DNA from: Maribacter dokdonensis DSW-8
GTDB taxonomy: Bacteria; Bacteroidota; Bacteroidia; Flavobacteriales; Flavobacteriaceae
Length of the DNA stretch: 64,000 nucleotides
Reading direction: 5' to 3'
Assembly: GCF_001447995.1 (NCBI RefSeq)
Contig: NZ_LDPE01000001.1
Location: 806,001 to 870,000 of the forward strand
Shown: positions 47,582 to 57,320 of the stretch, piece by piece
How the letters are laid out: every line of letters starts with the position of its first letter
Position numbering within the stretch: position 1 is the first letter of the stretch
Translations under genes and position numbers: made by a program
The notes under the pieces: model-generated
Told to the model about the DNA's origin: nothing
What the model saw: the letters and a program-made list of their open reading frames with translations, nothing else
Database searches by the model: none

Positions 47582-48163
47582 TTAATTCGTAAGAACTATA
47601 TTGTTTTTTTCAATGATTTTTCTAAGGTTAATAAGAGCATAACGCATTCTACCTAAAGCTGTATTGATACTTACACCTGTATTTTCTGAGATTTCTTTAA
47701 AGCTCATATCCTTATAGATACGCATTAACAAAACCTCTTTTTGATCATCTGGCAATTCTTCTACCAATTGTCTAAGATCAGTATCTATTTGATTTTTAAT
47801 TAGTTGTTTTTCGGCATTTAACTTATCATCTCCAATTACAGAGAAAATATTAAAGTCATCGCTGCCTTCAAACATTGGCATTCTTTTGTTTCTTCTAAAG
47901 TGGTCAATGATCAAGTTATGTGAAATTCTCATTACCCAAGGTAAAAATTTACCTTCTTCACTATACTTACCTCTTTTTAAAGTTTTGATCACTTTAATAA
48001 AAGTATCTTGAAAAATATCTTCTGTAATATCCCTATCTAAAACCTTAGAATAGATAAAACTAGTAATACGCTGATTGTGTCTGTTAATTAAAATTTCAAG
48101 GGCACCTTCGTTTCCGTTGATATAATCCTTAACTAATTCTGAGTCTTCAATTTGTAGTTTCAT
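47582..48163 (-). CDS. ECF sigma factor (copy 1)
   Basis: This 193-aa sigma-70 factor has region 2 (about residues 12-80: NGNEGALEILINRHNQRITS, then DRDITEDIFQDTFIKVIKTL) and region 4 (about 125-185: ELPDDQKEVLLMRIYKDMSF, followed by KEISENTGVSINTALGRMRY). It is a close paralogue of 48781-49362, highly similar over the whole length. No anti-sigma gene is next to it; instead a 47-aa gene follows. Such sigma factors are conserved and constitutive-looking in Flavobacteriaceae. It is preceded by a 400-bp intergenic region. Confidence 0.93.
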   Translation of the reverse strand: MKLQIEDSELVKDYINGNEGALEILINRHNQRITSFIYSKVLDRDITEDIFQDTFIKVIKTLKRGKYSEEGKFLPWVMRISHNLIIDHFRRNKRMPMFEGSDDFNIFSVIGDDKLNAEKQLIKNQIDTDLRQLVEELPDDQKEVLLMRIYKDMSFKEISENTGVSINTALGRMRYALINLRKIIEKNNIVLTN

Positions 48164-48562
48164 ACGAGTTACTTTCTTTAATTGGTTAAGATTGGGAAAA
48201 TCTTTTTAGTTAATTGGTTTGTTTTTTATTTCTGATATAAAACTAGAGAAAAGGGGGGCTGTAGGAAAAAGTATGTTGTCAAACCGCGTTTTTTTGATGT
48301 GAAACATCGAAAAAGTATATTTCCATACAATAAATAGTATTTAGTATAGTTCGGCGGGCAAATTGTAAGAAATCAAAAATCTCACTGAAAGCCCTTAAGT
48401 ATTGCTAATACAATAGAATACATATATATAAGAAGAGGTAATATATTATTTGTCCTACAAGAATAAATACTACAACAAACAAAACTTGATAATAAATAAG
48501 TAGTAGAAATGAAAAAACCCTTAAGCTTAGCTTAAGGGTTTATATATGATGTAAGATTGTTC
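48164..48562. other. Intergenic region upstream of sigma copy 1
   Basis: About 400 bp separates the two sigma/47-aa units. It holds the terminator of copy 2 at 48515-48541 and should contain the promoter of sigma copy 1 near 48200-48330. No further reading frame is convincing. Confidence 0.5.
48515..48541. terminator. Terminator after 47-aa gene copy 2
   Basis: aaacccttaagcttagcttaagggttt forms a long hairpin, flanked by A-rich sequence that gives T-runs on the minus strand. It ends the unit sigma copy 2 plus 47-aa copy 2. Confidence 0.75.
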
Positions 48563-48706
48563 TTAGTTCAAATTAGTTTCGAACTGCAATCCTTTTGCCT
48601 CAGTTACATTTAAAGATTTAGAATAAGACAGTAAAAACTGAATAGTTTCTGGTTTAGCTTTTACTACTTTAGTGTTATTCTGGTTCTTAGTGTATAATTT
48701 TTCCAT
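48563..48706 (-). CDS. 47-aa protein paired with ECF sigma factor (copy 2)
   Basis: On the minus strand the ATG at 48706 opens a 47-aa frame beginning MEKLYTKNQNNTKVVKAKPE, continuing TIQFLLSYSKSLNVTEAKGL and ending QFETNLN. It is homologous to the 47-aa copy 1, and the two genes have the same length and the same spacing to their sigma genes (74 and 71 bp). It is too short for most gene finders. Conservation of length, frame and neighbour in both copies is the evidence that it is a real gene. Confidence 0.78.
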   Translation of the reverse strand: MEKLYTKNQNNTKVVKAKPETIQFLLSYSKSLNVTEAKGLQFETNLN

Positions 48707-48780
48707 GCTATTTGTTGTTTAGGTTCATCTAAAGAACGACACATGGATGAAGATAGTAGATCCACTCGACCTAAGACCAA

Positions 48781-49362
48781 TTAATTCGTTAAAACTATAT
48801 TATTGGCCTCAACAAGCTTTCTAAGGTTTATTAAAGCGTAGCGCATTCTTCCTAACGCAGTGTTAATACTCACACCCGTATTATCGGAAATTTCTTTAAA
48901 GCTCATATCTTTATATATACGCATCTCTAAAACTTCTTGTTGATCCTCCGGTAGCTCTTTTATCATTCTCAATAGATCAGTATCTATTTGCTCTTTTATC
49001 AATTGCTTTTCCGCATTCAATTTATCGTCCCCTAACAATGAAAAGATATTATAGCTTTCCTTGCTATTATACATTGGCATTCTGTTATGCTTTCTAAAAT
49101 GATCAATAACAAGGTTATGAGCTATACGCATTACCCATGGTAAAAATTTACCCTCTTCGTTATAGGCACCTCTTTTTAAGGTTCGTATAACCTTCATAAA
49201 TGTATCTTGGAAAATATCTTCGGTAAGTTCACGGTCACCTACTTTAGAATAGATAAATCCTGTTAACCTAGAATTATGACGATTGATTAAAGCTTCAATA
49301 GCTTTTTCGTCTCCTTGAATATATTGCTTTACTAATTGGGAATCTTCAACTTGTACTACCAT
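48781..49362 (-). CDS. ECF sigma factor (copy 2)
   Basis: I start the gene at the ATG at 49362, giving 193 aa (MVVQVEDSQLVKQYIQGDEK), rather than at 49401. This start aligns with the paralogue start MKLQIEDSELVKDY, and both are preceded by the same AGTAAC-type leader. Region 2 includes DRELTEDIFQDTFMKVIRTL and region 4 includes KEISDNTGVSINTALGRMRY, nearly identical to copy 1. The whole unit of sigma factor plus 47-aa gene is thus duplicated in tandem. There is no adjacent anti-sigma gene. Confidence 0.9.
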   Translation of the reverse strand: MVVQVEDSQLVKQYIQGDEKAIEALINRHNSRLTGFIYSKVGDRELTEDIFQDTFMKVIRTLKRGAYNEEGKFLPWVMRIAHNLVIDHFRKHNRMPMYNSKESYNIFSLLGDDKLNAEKQLIKEQIDTDLLRMIKELPEDQQEVLEMRIYKDMSFKEISDNTGVSINTALGRMRYALINLRKLVEANNIVLTN

Positions 49363-49580
49363 AACGTTACTTGTAGGGTTAAAATGCAGTCCCAAATTCA
49401 AAAAGAATAAGGGTCTAATGGTTAAATTCTAACTTAAAAAGTAATGTTGCGTTATAGGCGTATTGAATTAAAATGAGATCCCAAAGATATAAAAAAATAA
49501 ATACTCTTATAAAAATGTGAAAATTTCTTACTGCATTTTTAGATAAACGGCATTTTTTAGTTCAGAAAAAAGGCAAAGCG

Positions 49581-49588
49581 TATCTTTG
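49581..49588 (+). promoter_or_regulatory. -7 box of uvrA
   Basis: TATCTTTG matches the TAnnTTTG consensus and lies 17 bp upstream of the uvrA start at 49606. A -33 element is not clear. Confidence 0.5.
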
Positions 49589-49605
49589 TATTCTTAGAAA
49601 TTTGT

Positions 49606-52386
49606 ATGCCTACACTTACCGAAATAAATCCGAAAGAAAACATTATAATCAAGGGTGCTAAATTGCACAACCTAAAAGATATTGATGTTGTTATACCTAG
49701 AAATAAACTTGTGGTCATTACAGGACTTTCAGGTTCTGGAAAGTCTAGTTTAGCTTTTGACACCTTGTACGCAGAAGGTCAAAGACGCTATGTAGAAAGC
49801 TTATCATCCTATGCCCGACAGTTTTTGGGCAAATTGGATAAACCTAAGGTAGATTACATTAAAGGTATAGCCCCAGCTATTGCAATTGAGCAAAAAGTGA
49901 ATTCTACCAACCCTAGATCAACCGTTGGTACAACCACTGAAATTTATGACTACATAAAACTTTTGTTTGCGCGTATTGGTAAGACCTACTCCCCTGTTTC
50001 TGGTAACGAAGTAAAAAAACATACTGTTACAGATGTTGTTAACCATGTAAAAGCTTACACCGAAGGTACCAAGCTCTTACTTTTAGCACCTATTACCATT
50101 CGTGAAGATAGAGATGCCATAAAATCATTGGAATTATTTTCAAAACAAGGTTACGCACGTATTAAATATAATGACAGTGTAATGCGAATAGATCAAGCTC
50201 CCAAGGATATTGGCAAAAAGTTTGATCTTGTAATTGACAGAATCATTACCAAAGACGACGAAGATTTTTACAATAGATTGGCAAATGCCGTAGATACTGC
50301 CTTTTTTGAAGGTAAGGGCGAATGTATGATCGAGGAACTGGCAGATGGCAAACAAACACTTTTCAGTAATAAGTTTGAATTAGATGGTATTACATTTCTT
50401 GAACCGAATGTTCATCTCTTTAGCTTTAATAATCCCTACGGTGCTTGTCCAAAGTGCGAAGGGTACGGAGATGTTATCGGTATAGATGAAGATCTGGTTG
50501 TACCAAATACGGCATTATCGGTTTACGAAAATGCCATTTTCCCATGGAGAGGAGATAGCATGAGTTTTTATAGAGATCAGTTGGTCAACTCAGCATATAA
50601 ATTTGATTTTCCAATTCATAAACCTTGGTTTGAACTTACTGAAGAGCAAAAACAATTGGTTTGGGATGGTAATGCACATTTTATAGGACTACATAAGTTC
50701 TTTGGAATGTTAGAAGAGAAAAGCTATAAAATACAAAACAGGGTAATGCTCTCAAGATATAGAGGTAAAACCAAATGTAATGTTTGTAATGGCAAAAGGT
50801 TACGTCCAGAGACGGATTATGTGAAAGTTGGCGGAGCTTCCATTTCTTCATTGGTAGGGTTATCCATAGAAAAACTGATTCTGTTTTTTAACGACCTTAA
50901 ATTAAATGAAAGTGACGCAACCATTGCAGCAAGACTTTTAGTTGAAATAAACACACGGTTAGGATTTTTGGATAAGGTGGGTTTAAATTACCTAACCATT
51001 AACAGAAAATCCAATACATTATCTGGTGGAGAAAGTCAGCGTATAAATCTAGCAACCTCTTTAGGTAGTAGTTTGGTAGGTTCCATGTATATTTTAGATG
51101 AGCCAAGTATTGGACTACACCCAAGAGATACTGAAAATTTGATAGAGGTTTTACTATCCTTACGTAATCTGGGCAATACCGTTATAGTGGTTGAACATGA
51201 CGAAGATATCATGAAGGCCGCAGATGTGGTTATAGATATAGGTCCAGAAGCCGGTACACATGGCGGCGAAGTAGTGGCTCAAGGTACACTTAAGGAAATA
51301 CTTAAGTCAAAATCGCTCACGGCCCAGTATCTAAATGGTAAAATGGAGATTAAAGTTCCTAAAGAACGTAGAACTTCAAAAAACCATATTACTATAAACG
51401 GTGTTCGTGAAAACAACCTTAAAAACATCAATGTTACTTTTCCTTTAGATATGTTAACCGTAGTAACAGGTGTATCTGGTAGTGGAAAAAGTACTTTGGT
51501 CAAAAAACTGTTATATCCTATAGTACTTAAAGAAACTGGGGGGTATGGAGAAAAAGCAGGTCAGCATACTTCTGTGGAGGGCAAGTACAAACATATTAAA
51601 CACGTAGAATTTGTAGATCAAAATCCTATCGGGAGATCTTCACGCTCTAATCCTGTAACTTACATAAAGGCATATGATGATATTAGAAGTTTGTTCGCTG
51701 GCCAAAAACTGAGCAAGATTAGAAATTACCAAGCAAAGCATTTTTCATTCAATGTCGATGGCGGTAGATGTGAAAAATGTAAAGGTGAAGGTGAAATCAC
51801 CGTAGAAATGCAGTTTATGGCAGATGTTCATTTGGAATGTGAAACTTGTGGTGGTAAACGATTTAAAAAAGAAGTACTTGAGGTCACTTTCAATAATGCC
51901 AATATAGACGATGTACTTAATATGACCATTGACGATGCTATTCAGTTTTTTGAAACCGGAGAGCAGACCAAAATAGTCACTAAACTAAAACCTTTACAAG
52001 ATGTTGGTTTGGGGTATGTAACATTGGGGCAATCTTCATCTACCCTTTCTGGTGGAGAGGCACAACGTATTAAATTAGCATCTTTTTTGATTAAAGGTAG
52101 TACCAAAGAAAAAGCGCTCTTCATTTTTGATGAGCCAACTACGGGATTACATTTTCATGATATTCAAAAACTATTGAAATCATTTAACGCACTTATTAAG
52201 AAAGGACATTCTATAGTAGTCATAGAACATAATATTGATTTAATTAAATGTGCAGACTACATTATAGATCTTGGTCCAGGTGGCGGTGAAAATGGTGGAC
52301 AATTATTAGCCGAAGGTACTCCAGAAGAGGTTGTAAAAAGCAAAAAATCGTACACGGCGAACTACCTAAAAGAGAAAATAAATTAA
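49606..52386 (+). CDS. uvrA: Excinuclease ABC subunit A
   Basis: This 926-aa UvrA has two ABC ATPase halves. Walker A motifs are GLSGSGKSS and GVSGSGKST, and ABC signatures are [17 protein letters not shown] and [16 protein letters not shown]. Zinc-binding cysteines lie in [24 protein letters not shown] and CETCGGKR. Damage-scanning dimers load UvrB at lesions in nucleotide excision repair. Length and motifs are normal for the family. The gene stands alone on the plus strand and is followed by a 12-bp inverted repeat. Confidence 0.97.
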   Translation: MPTLTEINPKENIIIKGAKLHNLKDIDVVIPRNKLVVITGLSGSGKSSLAFDTLYAEGQRRYVESLSSYARQFLGKLDKPKVDYIKGIAPAIAIEQKVNSTNPRSTVGTTTEIYDYIKLLFARIGKTYSPVSGNEVKKHTVTDVVNHVKAYTEGTKLLLLAPITIREDRDAIKSLELFSKQGYARIKYNDSVMRIDQAPKDIGKKFDLVIDRIITKDDEDFYNRLANAVDTAFFEGKGECMIEELADGKQTLFSNKFELDGITFLEPNVHLFSFNNPYGACPKCEGYGDVIGIDEDLVVPNTALSVYENAIFPWRGDSMSFYRDQLVNSAYKFDFPIHKPWFELTEEQKQLVWDGNAHFIGLHKFFGMLEEKSYKIQNRVMLSRYRGKTKCNVCNGKRLRPETDYVKVGGASISSLVGLSIEKLILFFNDLKLNESDATIAARLLVEINTRLGFLDKVGLNYLTINRKSNTLSGGESQRINLATSLGSSLVGSMYILDEPSIGLHPRDTENLIEVLLSLRNLGNTVIVVEHDEDIMKAADVVIDIGPEAGTHGGEVVAQGTLKEILKSKSLTAQYLNGKMEIKVPKERRTSKNHITINGVRENNLKNINVTFPLDMLTVVTGVSGSGKSTLVKKLLYPIVLKETGGYGEKAGQHTSVEGKYKHIKHVEFVDQNPIGRSSRSNPVTYIKAYDDIRSLFAGQKLSKIRNYQAKHFSFNVDGGRCEKCKGEGEITVEMQFMADVHLECETCGGKRFKKEVLEVTFNNANIDDVLNMTIDDAIQFFETGEQTKIVTKLKPLQDVGLGYVTLGQSSSTLSGGEAQRIKLASFLIKGSTKEKALFIFDEPTTGLHFHDIQKLLKSFNALIKKGHSIVVIEHNIDLIKCADYIIDLGPGGGENGGQLLAEGTPEEVVKSKKSYTANYLKEKIN

Positions 52387-52423
52387 ATTTACTCCAAAAA
52401 CAAAGTATTTAAATATATTACAA

Positions 52424-52454
52424 ACCATTGATTATCAATATTATAATCAATGGT
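52424..52454. terminator. Inverted repeat after uvrA
   Basis: accattgattat and ataatcaatggt form a perfect 12-bp stem with a 7-base loop, followed by tttgattttt. This is a plausible uvrA terminator. The same DNA lies just upstream of the sigma-54-like promoter, so it might also be an enhancer-binding site. Confidence 0.6.
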
Positions 52455-52463
52455 TTTGATTTT

Positions 52464-52479
52464 TGGCACGCTGTTTGTA
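52464..52479 (+). promoter_or_regulatory. Sigma-54-like -24/-12 promoter
   Basis: TGGCACgctgtTTGTA has the GG and GT dinucleotides ten bases apart, matching the sigma-54 pattern TGGCAC-N5-TTGC except for GT instead of GC at -12. It lies about 70 bp before the secreted Arg/Ser/Thr-rich protein gene. If real, transcription would need an enhancer-binding activator. Confidence 0.45.
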
Positions 52480-52549
52480 ATGTACTAAGGGAATGTAAAT
52501 AATTACATTTAGAACAACTGCTCCAAGGGGCAGATTTAAACCTTATATT

Positions 52550-53752
52550 ATGAAGAACTTAGTACTCCTTTTTACAGCGATGATTTTTAGCACCACAGGT
52601 GTTTTCGCTTCAGGTATTAGCGAAGATAAGGTTGCAAACAGCAATACTTATAGATATGACAACTCATTTATTTTTATAGAAAACGGAATTACTTTTTCTG
52701 TTTACCCAGATGGTGAATTTGATTTTTATATTGAAAACCAGGTAACAGGAAGTAGAAACGGAGTAACGTTCAATTCAGGTTACGATTATAGTCCATTTGC
52801 TCAATATGATGATTATGGTGCTGTAATTCAAGTAGAAAATGTGCCTATTTATTATGACTATTATGGTCGTGTTAATCAAATTGGTGATGTTAATATCAAT
52901 TACAGAAACAACAGAGTACGTAGTATAGGTGGTATGTACGTATACTATAACAACCGTGGTTTTTATGATTACCATACCGGTTATATCAATATTTACAACA
53001 GAAACTATGTGTACCGTCCTTTCCATAGATGGTTCGTTAGACCAGCAGTAGGATTTAGTTTGGTATTTAATAGTCCGTACAGAAGATATTACACACCAGT
53101 AAGATATTCTTACTACAGACCTTATAGAAATAATTTCAGAAGGGCTTATGTAAATGTTGGTAAGCAGTATAGATATAATAAAGTAAGAAATAACAGAACT
53201 AAAATTTATAGAAACGATAAGCGTGTAGCCGTAAGAAATAATACATACAGAAGTAACAGATCAGTGGCTAAAAGAGACAATGGATTAAGAACCGGTAGAT
53301 CGGTTGCCGCTAACAATACTTCAAGAAACAATAGAAACTCAACGGTCAATAGATCTACTACTGTTAGACGTAGTAATACCAATAGTGGTAGAACTACACA
53401 AAGCAGAACGGTTACTAGAAGTTCTAATAACGGAACAGTTAAAAGAAGTACTACAGTAAATCGTAGTACGCCAAATAGAACGGTTACAAAAAGAGAGGTA
53501 ACACGTACACCAAAAAGTACTACGGTAAAAAGAAGTACTACAACGTACAAGAGACCCGTTAGCAGAAGTGCAAATACTAGAACAGCTACAAATACCAGAA
53601 CACAGCGTAGCACTTTTACAAGAAAAGCGACCAAGAGTCCTTCTAGAAGTACGGTAAGTAGAAGTTCTAATTCAAGATCTGTAAGTAAAGCTCCTTCTAG
53701 AAGCTCAAGCTCTAGAACAAGTTCTGCAACTAGAAGTAGTAGAAGAAATTAA
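52550..53752 (+). CDS. Secreted Tyr/Asn-rich protein with Arg/Ser/Thr-rich tail
   Basis: This 400-aa protein has a signal peptide (residues 1-21, MKNLVLLFTAMIFSTTGVFA). A Tyr/Asn/Arg-rich globular part (to about 215) contains YDYYGRVNQIGDVNINYRNN-type repeats, and the low-complexity C-terminal part (about 215-400) is built of Arg, Ser, Thr and Asn (for example RSTTVNRSTPNRTVTKREVT). The very high positive charge outside the cell suggests binding to anionic polymers such as polysaccharide, DNA or teichoic-like material, but this is inference. It has no known catalytic motif. The gene is single, with a sigma-54-like promoter and a strong terminator. Confidence 0.8.
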   Translation: MKNLVLLFTAMIFSTTGVFASGISEDKVANSNTYRYDNSFIFIENGITFSVYPDGEFDFYIENQVTGSRNGVTFNSGYDYSPFAQYDDYGAVIQVENVPIYYDYYGRVNQIGDVNINYRNNRVRSIGGMYVYYNNRGFYDYHTGYINIYNRNYVYRPFHRWFVRPAVGFSLVFNSPYRRYYTPVRYSYYRPYRNNFRRAYVNVGKQYRYNKVRNNRTKIYRNDKRVAVRNNTYRSNRSVAKRDNGLRTGRSVAANNTSRNNRNSTVNRSTTVRRSNTNSGRTTQSRTVTRSSNNGTVKRSTTVNRSTPNRTVTKREVTRTPKSTTVKRSTTTYKRPVSRSANTRTATNTRTQRSTFTRKATKSPSRSTVSRSSNSRSVSKAPSRSSSSRTSSATRSSRRN

Positions 53753-53778
53753 AATAAGTTTTTAGGTTGGTTAGTTGT

Positions 53779-53814
53779 AAAGCGCCGTAATGAATTCATT
53801 CATTATGGCGCTTT
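53779..53814. terminator. Bidirectional terminator between convergent genes
   Basis: The hairpin aagcgccgtaatgaattc/cattcattatggcgctt has a long stem ending in ttttttaa, 26 bp after the 52550 gene stop and next to the end of the convergent RluA gene. Confidence 0.82.
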
Positions 53815-53815
53815 T

Positions 53816-54688
53816 TTAATGCAATAATCCCTCCTCGGGAAATAATTTTCTAAACTTTTTAGGTAAACTAGTAACTATCTTCATTTTCTCTTGGGTAAAA
53901 GGATGAATAAACTCTAAGGTGCCGGCATGTAAGTACAGACCTTTACCCTTTAATTGCAACCCTTCAAGAAAATAAATAGCATCGCCCAAAATGGGATTTC
54001 CAATAGATAGTAAATGTTTTCTAAGTTGATGCCTTCGCCCCGATCTTGGATTTAGCTTTACCAGATTTAAAAATGAAAAACGTTCAGACTTTAGAGATTT
54101 TACTACCTTAAAACTAGAACTAGCAGGTTTATCATCTATAGCATCATCAATAACCCCAGCTGGTATTTGTGAACCAATGGTTACTGCATAGTACGTTTTA
54201 GTAATTTCTTTATGTTCAAATAATTTGTTGAGTGTGGTAATTGCACTACTGGTTTTCCCTACAAGAAGCAATCCAGTAGTTGCATAATCTAAACGATGTA
54301 CCGGTTTTGGACTTACGGCATCAAACAATGTACTAGGAGAAAGGTTTTGAGCTAGTGCATTAGCCACGGTTTTAAATCCGTTACCGCTTACTAAAATTCC
54401 TGCTGGTTTATTAATTACCGCCATATACTCATCCTCGTAAATAACATTTAAGGTAAGAACCAATCTAGTGTTGGTGTCTTTCTCTGTGGCGTGATATATT
54501 ATAATTTCACCACCTTTGATAAAAGTTGCTGTACTGCCCACTACCCCATCTACCGTAATCAGATTTTTTTTAAGTGCTTTCTTTAAAGCGGATTTTGTGG
54601 AAACCTGTTGAAATATCCCTACTCCGTATTCCTGCAACCTAATTGGATCAGTTAGTTCTTGAACAATATGCGTCTGCTTCAAAATCAT
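53816..54688 (-). CDS. RluA-family pseudouridine synthase
   Basis: This 290-aa protein contains the RluA catalytic motif PVHRLDYATTGLLLVGK (catalytic Asp in HRLD), an N-terminal S4-like RNA-binding part (KSALKKALKKNLITVDGVVG) and the closing segment NPRSGRRHQLRKHLLSIGNP. It isomerises uridine in rRNA or tRNA; the exact target cannot be told. Its stop abuts the terminator hairpin. Confidence 0.93.
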   Translation of the reverse strand: MILKQTHIVQELTDPIRLQEYGVGIFQQVSTKSALKKALKKNLITVDGVVGSTATFIKGGEIIIYHATEKDTNTRLVLTLNVIYEDEYMAVINKPAGILVSGNGFKTVANALAQNLSPSTLFDAVSPKPVHRLDYATTGLLLVGKTSSAITTLNKLFEHKEITKTYYAVTIGSQIPAGVIDDAIDDKPASSSFKVVKSLKSERFSFLNLVKLNPRSGRRHQLRKHLLSIGNPILGDAIYFLEGLQLKGKGLYLHAGTLEFIHPFTQEKMKIVTSLPKKFRKLFPEEGLLH

Positions 54689-54827
54689 CTTAAGCCCAAA
54701 GTTAACTCTGTTTGATCAGTTATCCATTTAAATACTTTAGAACTACTAAAATACTTAAGTGAGTTAACCATGCTACCTATATAAGTTTAATTTTCACCCA
54801 GTTAACAATCCATCATCAAAAACCGAA

Positions 54828-55865
54828 ATGAAAAAAATCAAACATAAGATTCTTAGACAACTTATTATATTGTCGCTGATTATTTTTTTAGGCGGATTGA
54901 TTATCAAATATATGCTTCCGTATATTTCTGGAGTTTTAGGAGCCCTTACGCTTTATGTAGTTCTTAGAAAATGGATGCTCAAATTAATCAATAAAGGGAT
55001 AAAGAGAATGTGGGCAGCTATGCTACTCATTTTAGTATCCTTTATTGGAATCTTCGTTCCGCTGACCGCTGCAGGTTTTATGTTAAGCTCTGAACTAAGT
55101 AATTTGGCAGACAAATCTGAACAAGTTACCAAGGCATTTAAAGACCAACTTTTTCAAGTAGAGAAATATATAGAGTATGACATTTCATCTACTATTGACC
55201 CCAAACAAGCATCAGGCTGGTTAACGGATAATATGCAAGGTTTTGCCAGTGGAACTTTCAATGTGTTTATTTCATTGGGCATATTATTATTTCTATTGTA
55301 CTACATGTTAAAGAGCCCAAAACAATTAAAGGAGTCTCTTCTAGAATATATTCCGCTCAGTAATAAAAATTTAATGACTTTAGGAAAGGAGATTGATAGT
55401 GTGGTACGCTCCAATGCTATTGCCATACCGCTGGTTGCATTAGCTCAAGGAATTATCGCTCTTATCGGGTTCTATATTTTTGGTGTAGACAACCCCTTAT
55501 TTTGGTTTGTTATAGTAACTATTGGATCCATGATTCCTTTTATAGGAACATTTATAGGAATATTTCCAGTTTTTGTACTGAGCCTTGCCAGCGGCGAAGA
55601 CTTTCAGGCCTGGGGAATTTTGCTTTATGGTATTTTGGTGGTGGGTATGACCGATAATGTCATTCGACTATTCGTTTTAAAACAATTAGATAGCACTCAC
55701 CCGTTAATTACCTTAATTGGTGTATTAATTGGTATACCTCTTTTTGGTTTTGTAGGACTTATTTTTGGTCCATTGATTATAAACTTATTCTTGATTATTG
55801 TAAAAATATACAAACAACAATACGGCATTCAAAAATCGACCAAGCAAAGTGAAAATAAGATGTAA
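54828..55865 (+). CDS. AI-2E family transporter (PerM/TqsA-like)
   Basis: This 345-aa membrane protein has about seven to eight hydrophobic segments, the family-typical GFASGTFNVFISLGILLFLL stretch, and the C-terminal cluster LITLIGVLIGIPLFGFVGLI. Family members export small molecules or act as Na+/H+ antiporters; the substrate is unknown here. Its end meets the convergent flippase gene with no gap. Confidence 0.9.
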   Translation: MKKIKHKILRQLIILSLIIFLGGLIIKYMLPYISGVLGALTLYVVLRKWMLKLINKGIKRMWAAMLLILVSFIGIFVPLTAAGFMLSSELSNLADKSEQVTKAFKDQLFQVEKYIEYDISSTIDPKQASGWLTDNMQGFASGTFNVFISLGILLFLLYYMLKSPKQLKESLLEYIPLSNKNLMTLGKEIDSVVRSNAIAIPLVALAQGIIALIGFYIFGVDNPLFWFVIVTIGSMIPFIGTFIGIFPVFVLSLASGEDFQAWGILLYGILVVGMTDNVIRLFVLKQLDSTHPLITLIGVLIGIPLFGFVGLIFGPLIINLFLIIVKIYKQQYGIQKSTKQSENKM

Positions 55866-57320
55866 TTAAAATTTTAAATATTTATTCAAGAATGCATACA
55901 CATCCTCCGATATTTTAAATCGATATAGAACACCTACATAAAGCGCAATCATCAAAATACTTTTCAACGCAATATTGACTAGCGGATGAAAAGAAAATGA
56001 AAATGTTGAAAACATCACTGCTATAATTATCAGCAAAAGAAATACTTTAATTGTCTCGTGTGTAAAAGGCTGCATTTGAAACTTTGCTTTTACGTAGCCC
56101 AATTTCAATGAATTATAAATAAAAAAGGCACTGAAACTAGCTATTGCCGCACCGTTAATACCGTAGTTCGGAATCAACCAGAGATTAAAAATAATAGCCA
56201 AAACCGCTAACAATACGCCAAAAAACAAAATAGACCGGTAGAAATCTGAATTAAAAAGTATAGCATTGTTGTTCCCTAAAAGCGCATCATACACCTTTGC
56301 CAAACCAACCCAAAATACGATCATAAAACCGCCTGCATATTTATTCGGCAATAATTCATAAAGCTCATTAAGATTCAATAAAATCAATAAAAAAAGTATG
56401 CCGGAGACTATAAACAGTGTTAACGAGCTTTTTTGGTATAATTGCGTAAGAGCCGGTATATCCCTACTATTTAAATAATTTGCCGTTAACGGATATGTAA
56501 TTTGATGCATTGCTTTTGAGGGTACGGCAATGGTTGATGCAATAAAACCAGCTACAGCATAAAAAGCCACATTTTCAAGCTCCAAAAAATCATTCAACAT
56601 AACCTTATCTACCTCCATCAATACAATAGCAGTAGAACCTCCTAAAATTATTAAAGCACTATACTTTACAATATTTCTCCAATTGTTCGGAAAATGAAAA
56701 TCTAATTTAGGAGAACGTAAGCTGTAAGAATATAATTTCATTATTAATGTTCTCGCAATATAGAAGCCTACCAAAGCATTAATAAAAAATGATATATCTA
56801 TCAACTTAAAATACAATAGCAGTAGTAATACGGTTTGCCCTACCCTACAAAAAATCTCTTTCATGAAATTGCCGAACATCGATTTCATTTGAATTCGCGC
56901 CCATGCATAAAAGACTTCAAAGTATGACATTGCCATACCTACCAAAAAAATATGCCACACATACTCCCTTACCACATCATTTTGTCTAGAAAGCAAATTT
57001 CCTATCATATCATTAGCGGCATAGCTAACTACTGCCACCGGTATGATCAAGAACAAAGGCAAGATCAACATTAAAGTCAAAAATGAATCTTGATCCTTTT
57101 GATCCTTAAAACTTGAATAAAATTTGACTAAACTATTGGGAACACCAAATGCTAAAATGGGCATTAAAACTGAAGACACGGACAAAATAACCTGTATTAA
57201 ACCGTAATTACTTGGTTGCATAAAATTGGTGTACAAAAACAAAGTATTGGCAGCTCCTATCGCAAAACCTATATAGGTAACAATTGTATTATTTAGAGAT
57301 TGTTTTAGTACGATACCCAT
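55866..57320 (-). CDS. Polysaccharide/oligosaccharide flippase (MOP superfamily)
   Basis: This 484-aa protein has twelve to fourteen hydrophobic segments and begins MGIVLKQSLNNTIVTYIGFA, the typical start of Bacteroidota oligosaccharide flippases. It should move lipid-linked oligosaccharides across the inner membrane. It is the last of three minus-strand genes, starting at the stop of the glycosyltransferase gene (1-bp overlap). Confidence 0.92.
   Translation of the reverse strand: MGIVLKQSLNNTIVTYIGFAIGAANTLFLYTNFMQPSNYGLIQVILSVSSVLMPILAFGVPNSLVKFYSSFKDQKDQDSFLTLMLILPLFLIIPVAVVSYAANDMIGNLLSRQNDVVREYVWHIFLVGMAMSYFEVFYAWARIQMKSMFGNFMKEIFCRVGQTVLLLLLYFKLIDISFFINALVGFYIARTLIMKLYSYSLRSPKLDFHFPNNWRNIVKYSALIILGGSTAIVLMEVDKVMLNDFLELENVAFYAVAGFIASTIAVPSKAMHQITYPLTANYLNSRDIPALTQLYQKSSLTLFIVSGILFLLILLNLNELYELLPNKYAGGFMIVFWVGLAKVYDALLGNNNAILFNSDFYRSILFFGVLLAVLAIIFNLWLIPNYGINGAAIASFSAFFIYNSLKLGYVKAKFQMQPFTHETIKVFLLLIIIAVMFSTFSFSFHPLVNIALKSILMIALYVGVLYRFKISEDVYAFLNKYLKF

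Noticed and set aside
53206..53634. Leucine/valine-rich minus-strand frame
   Set aside because: It is the antisense of the Arg/Ser/Thr-rich tail of the 52550 gene.
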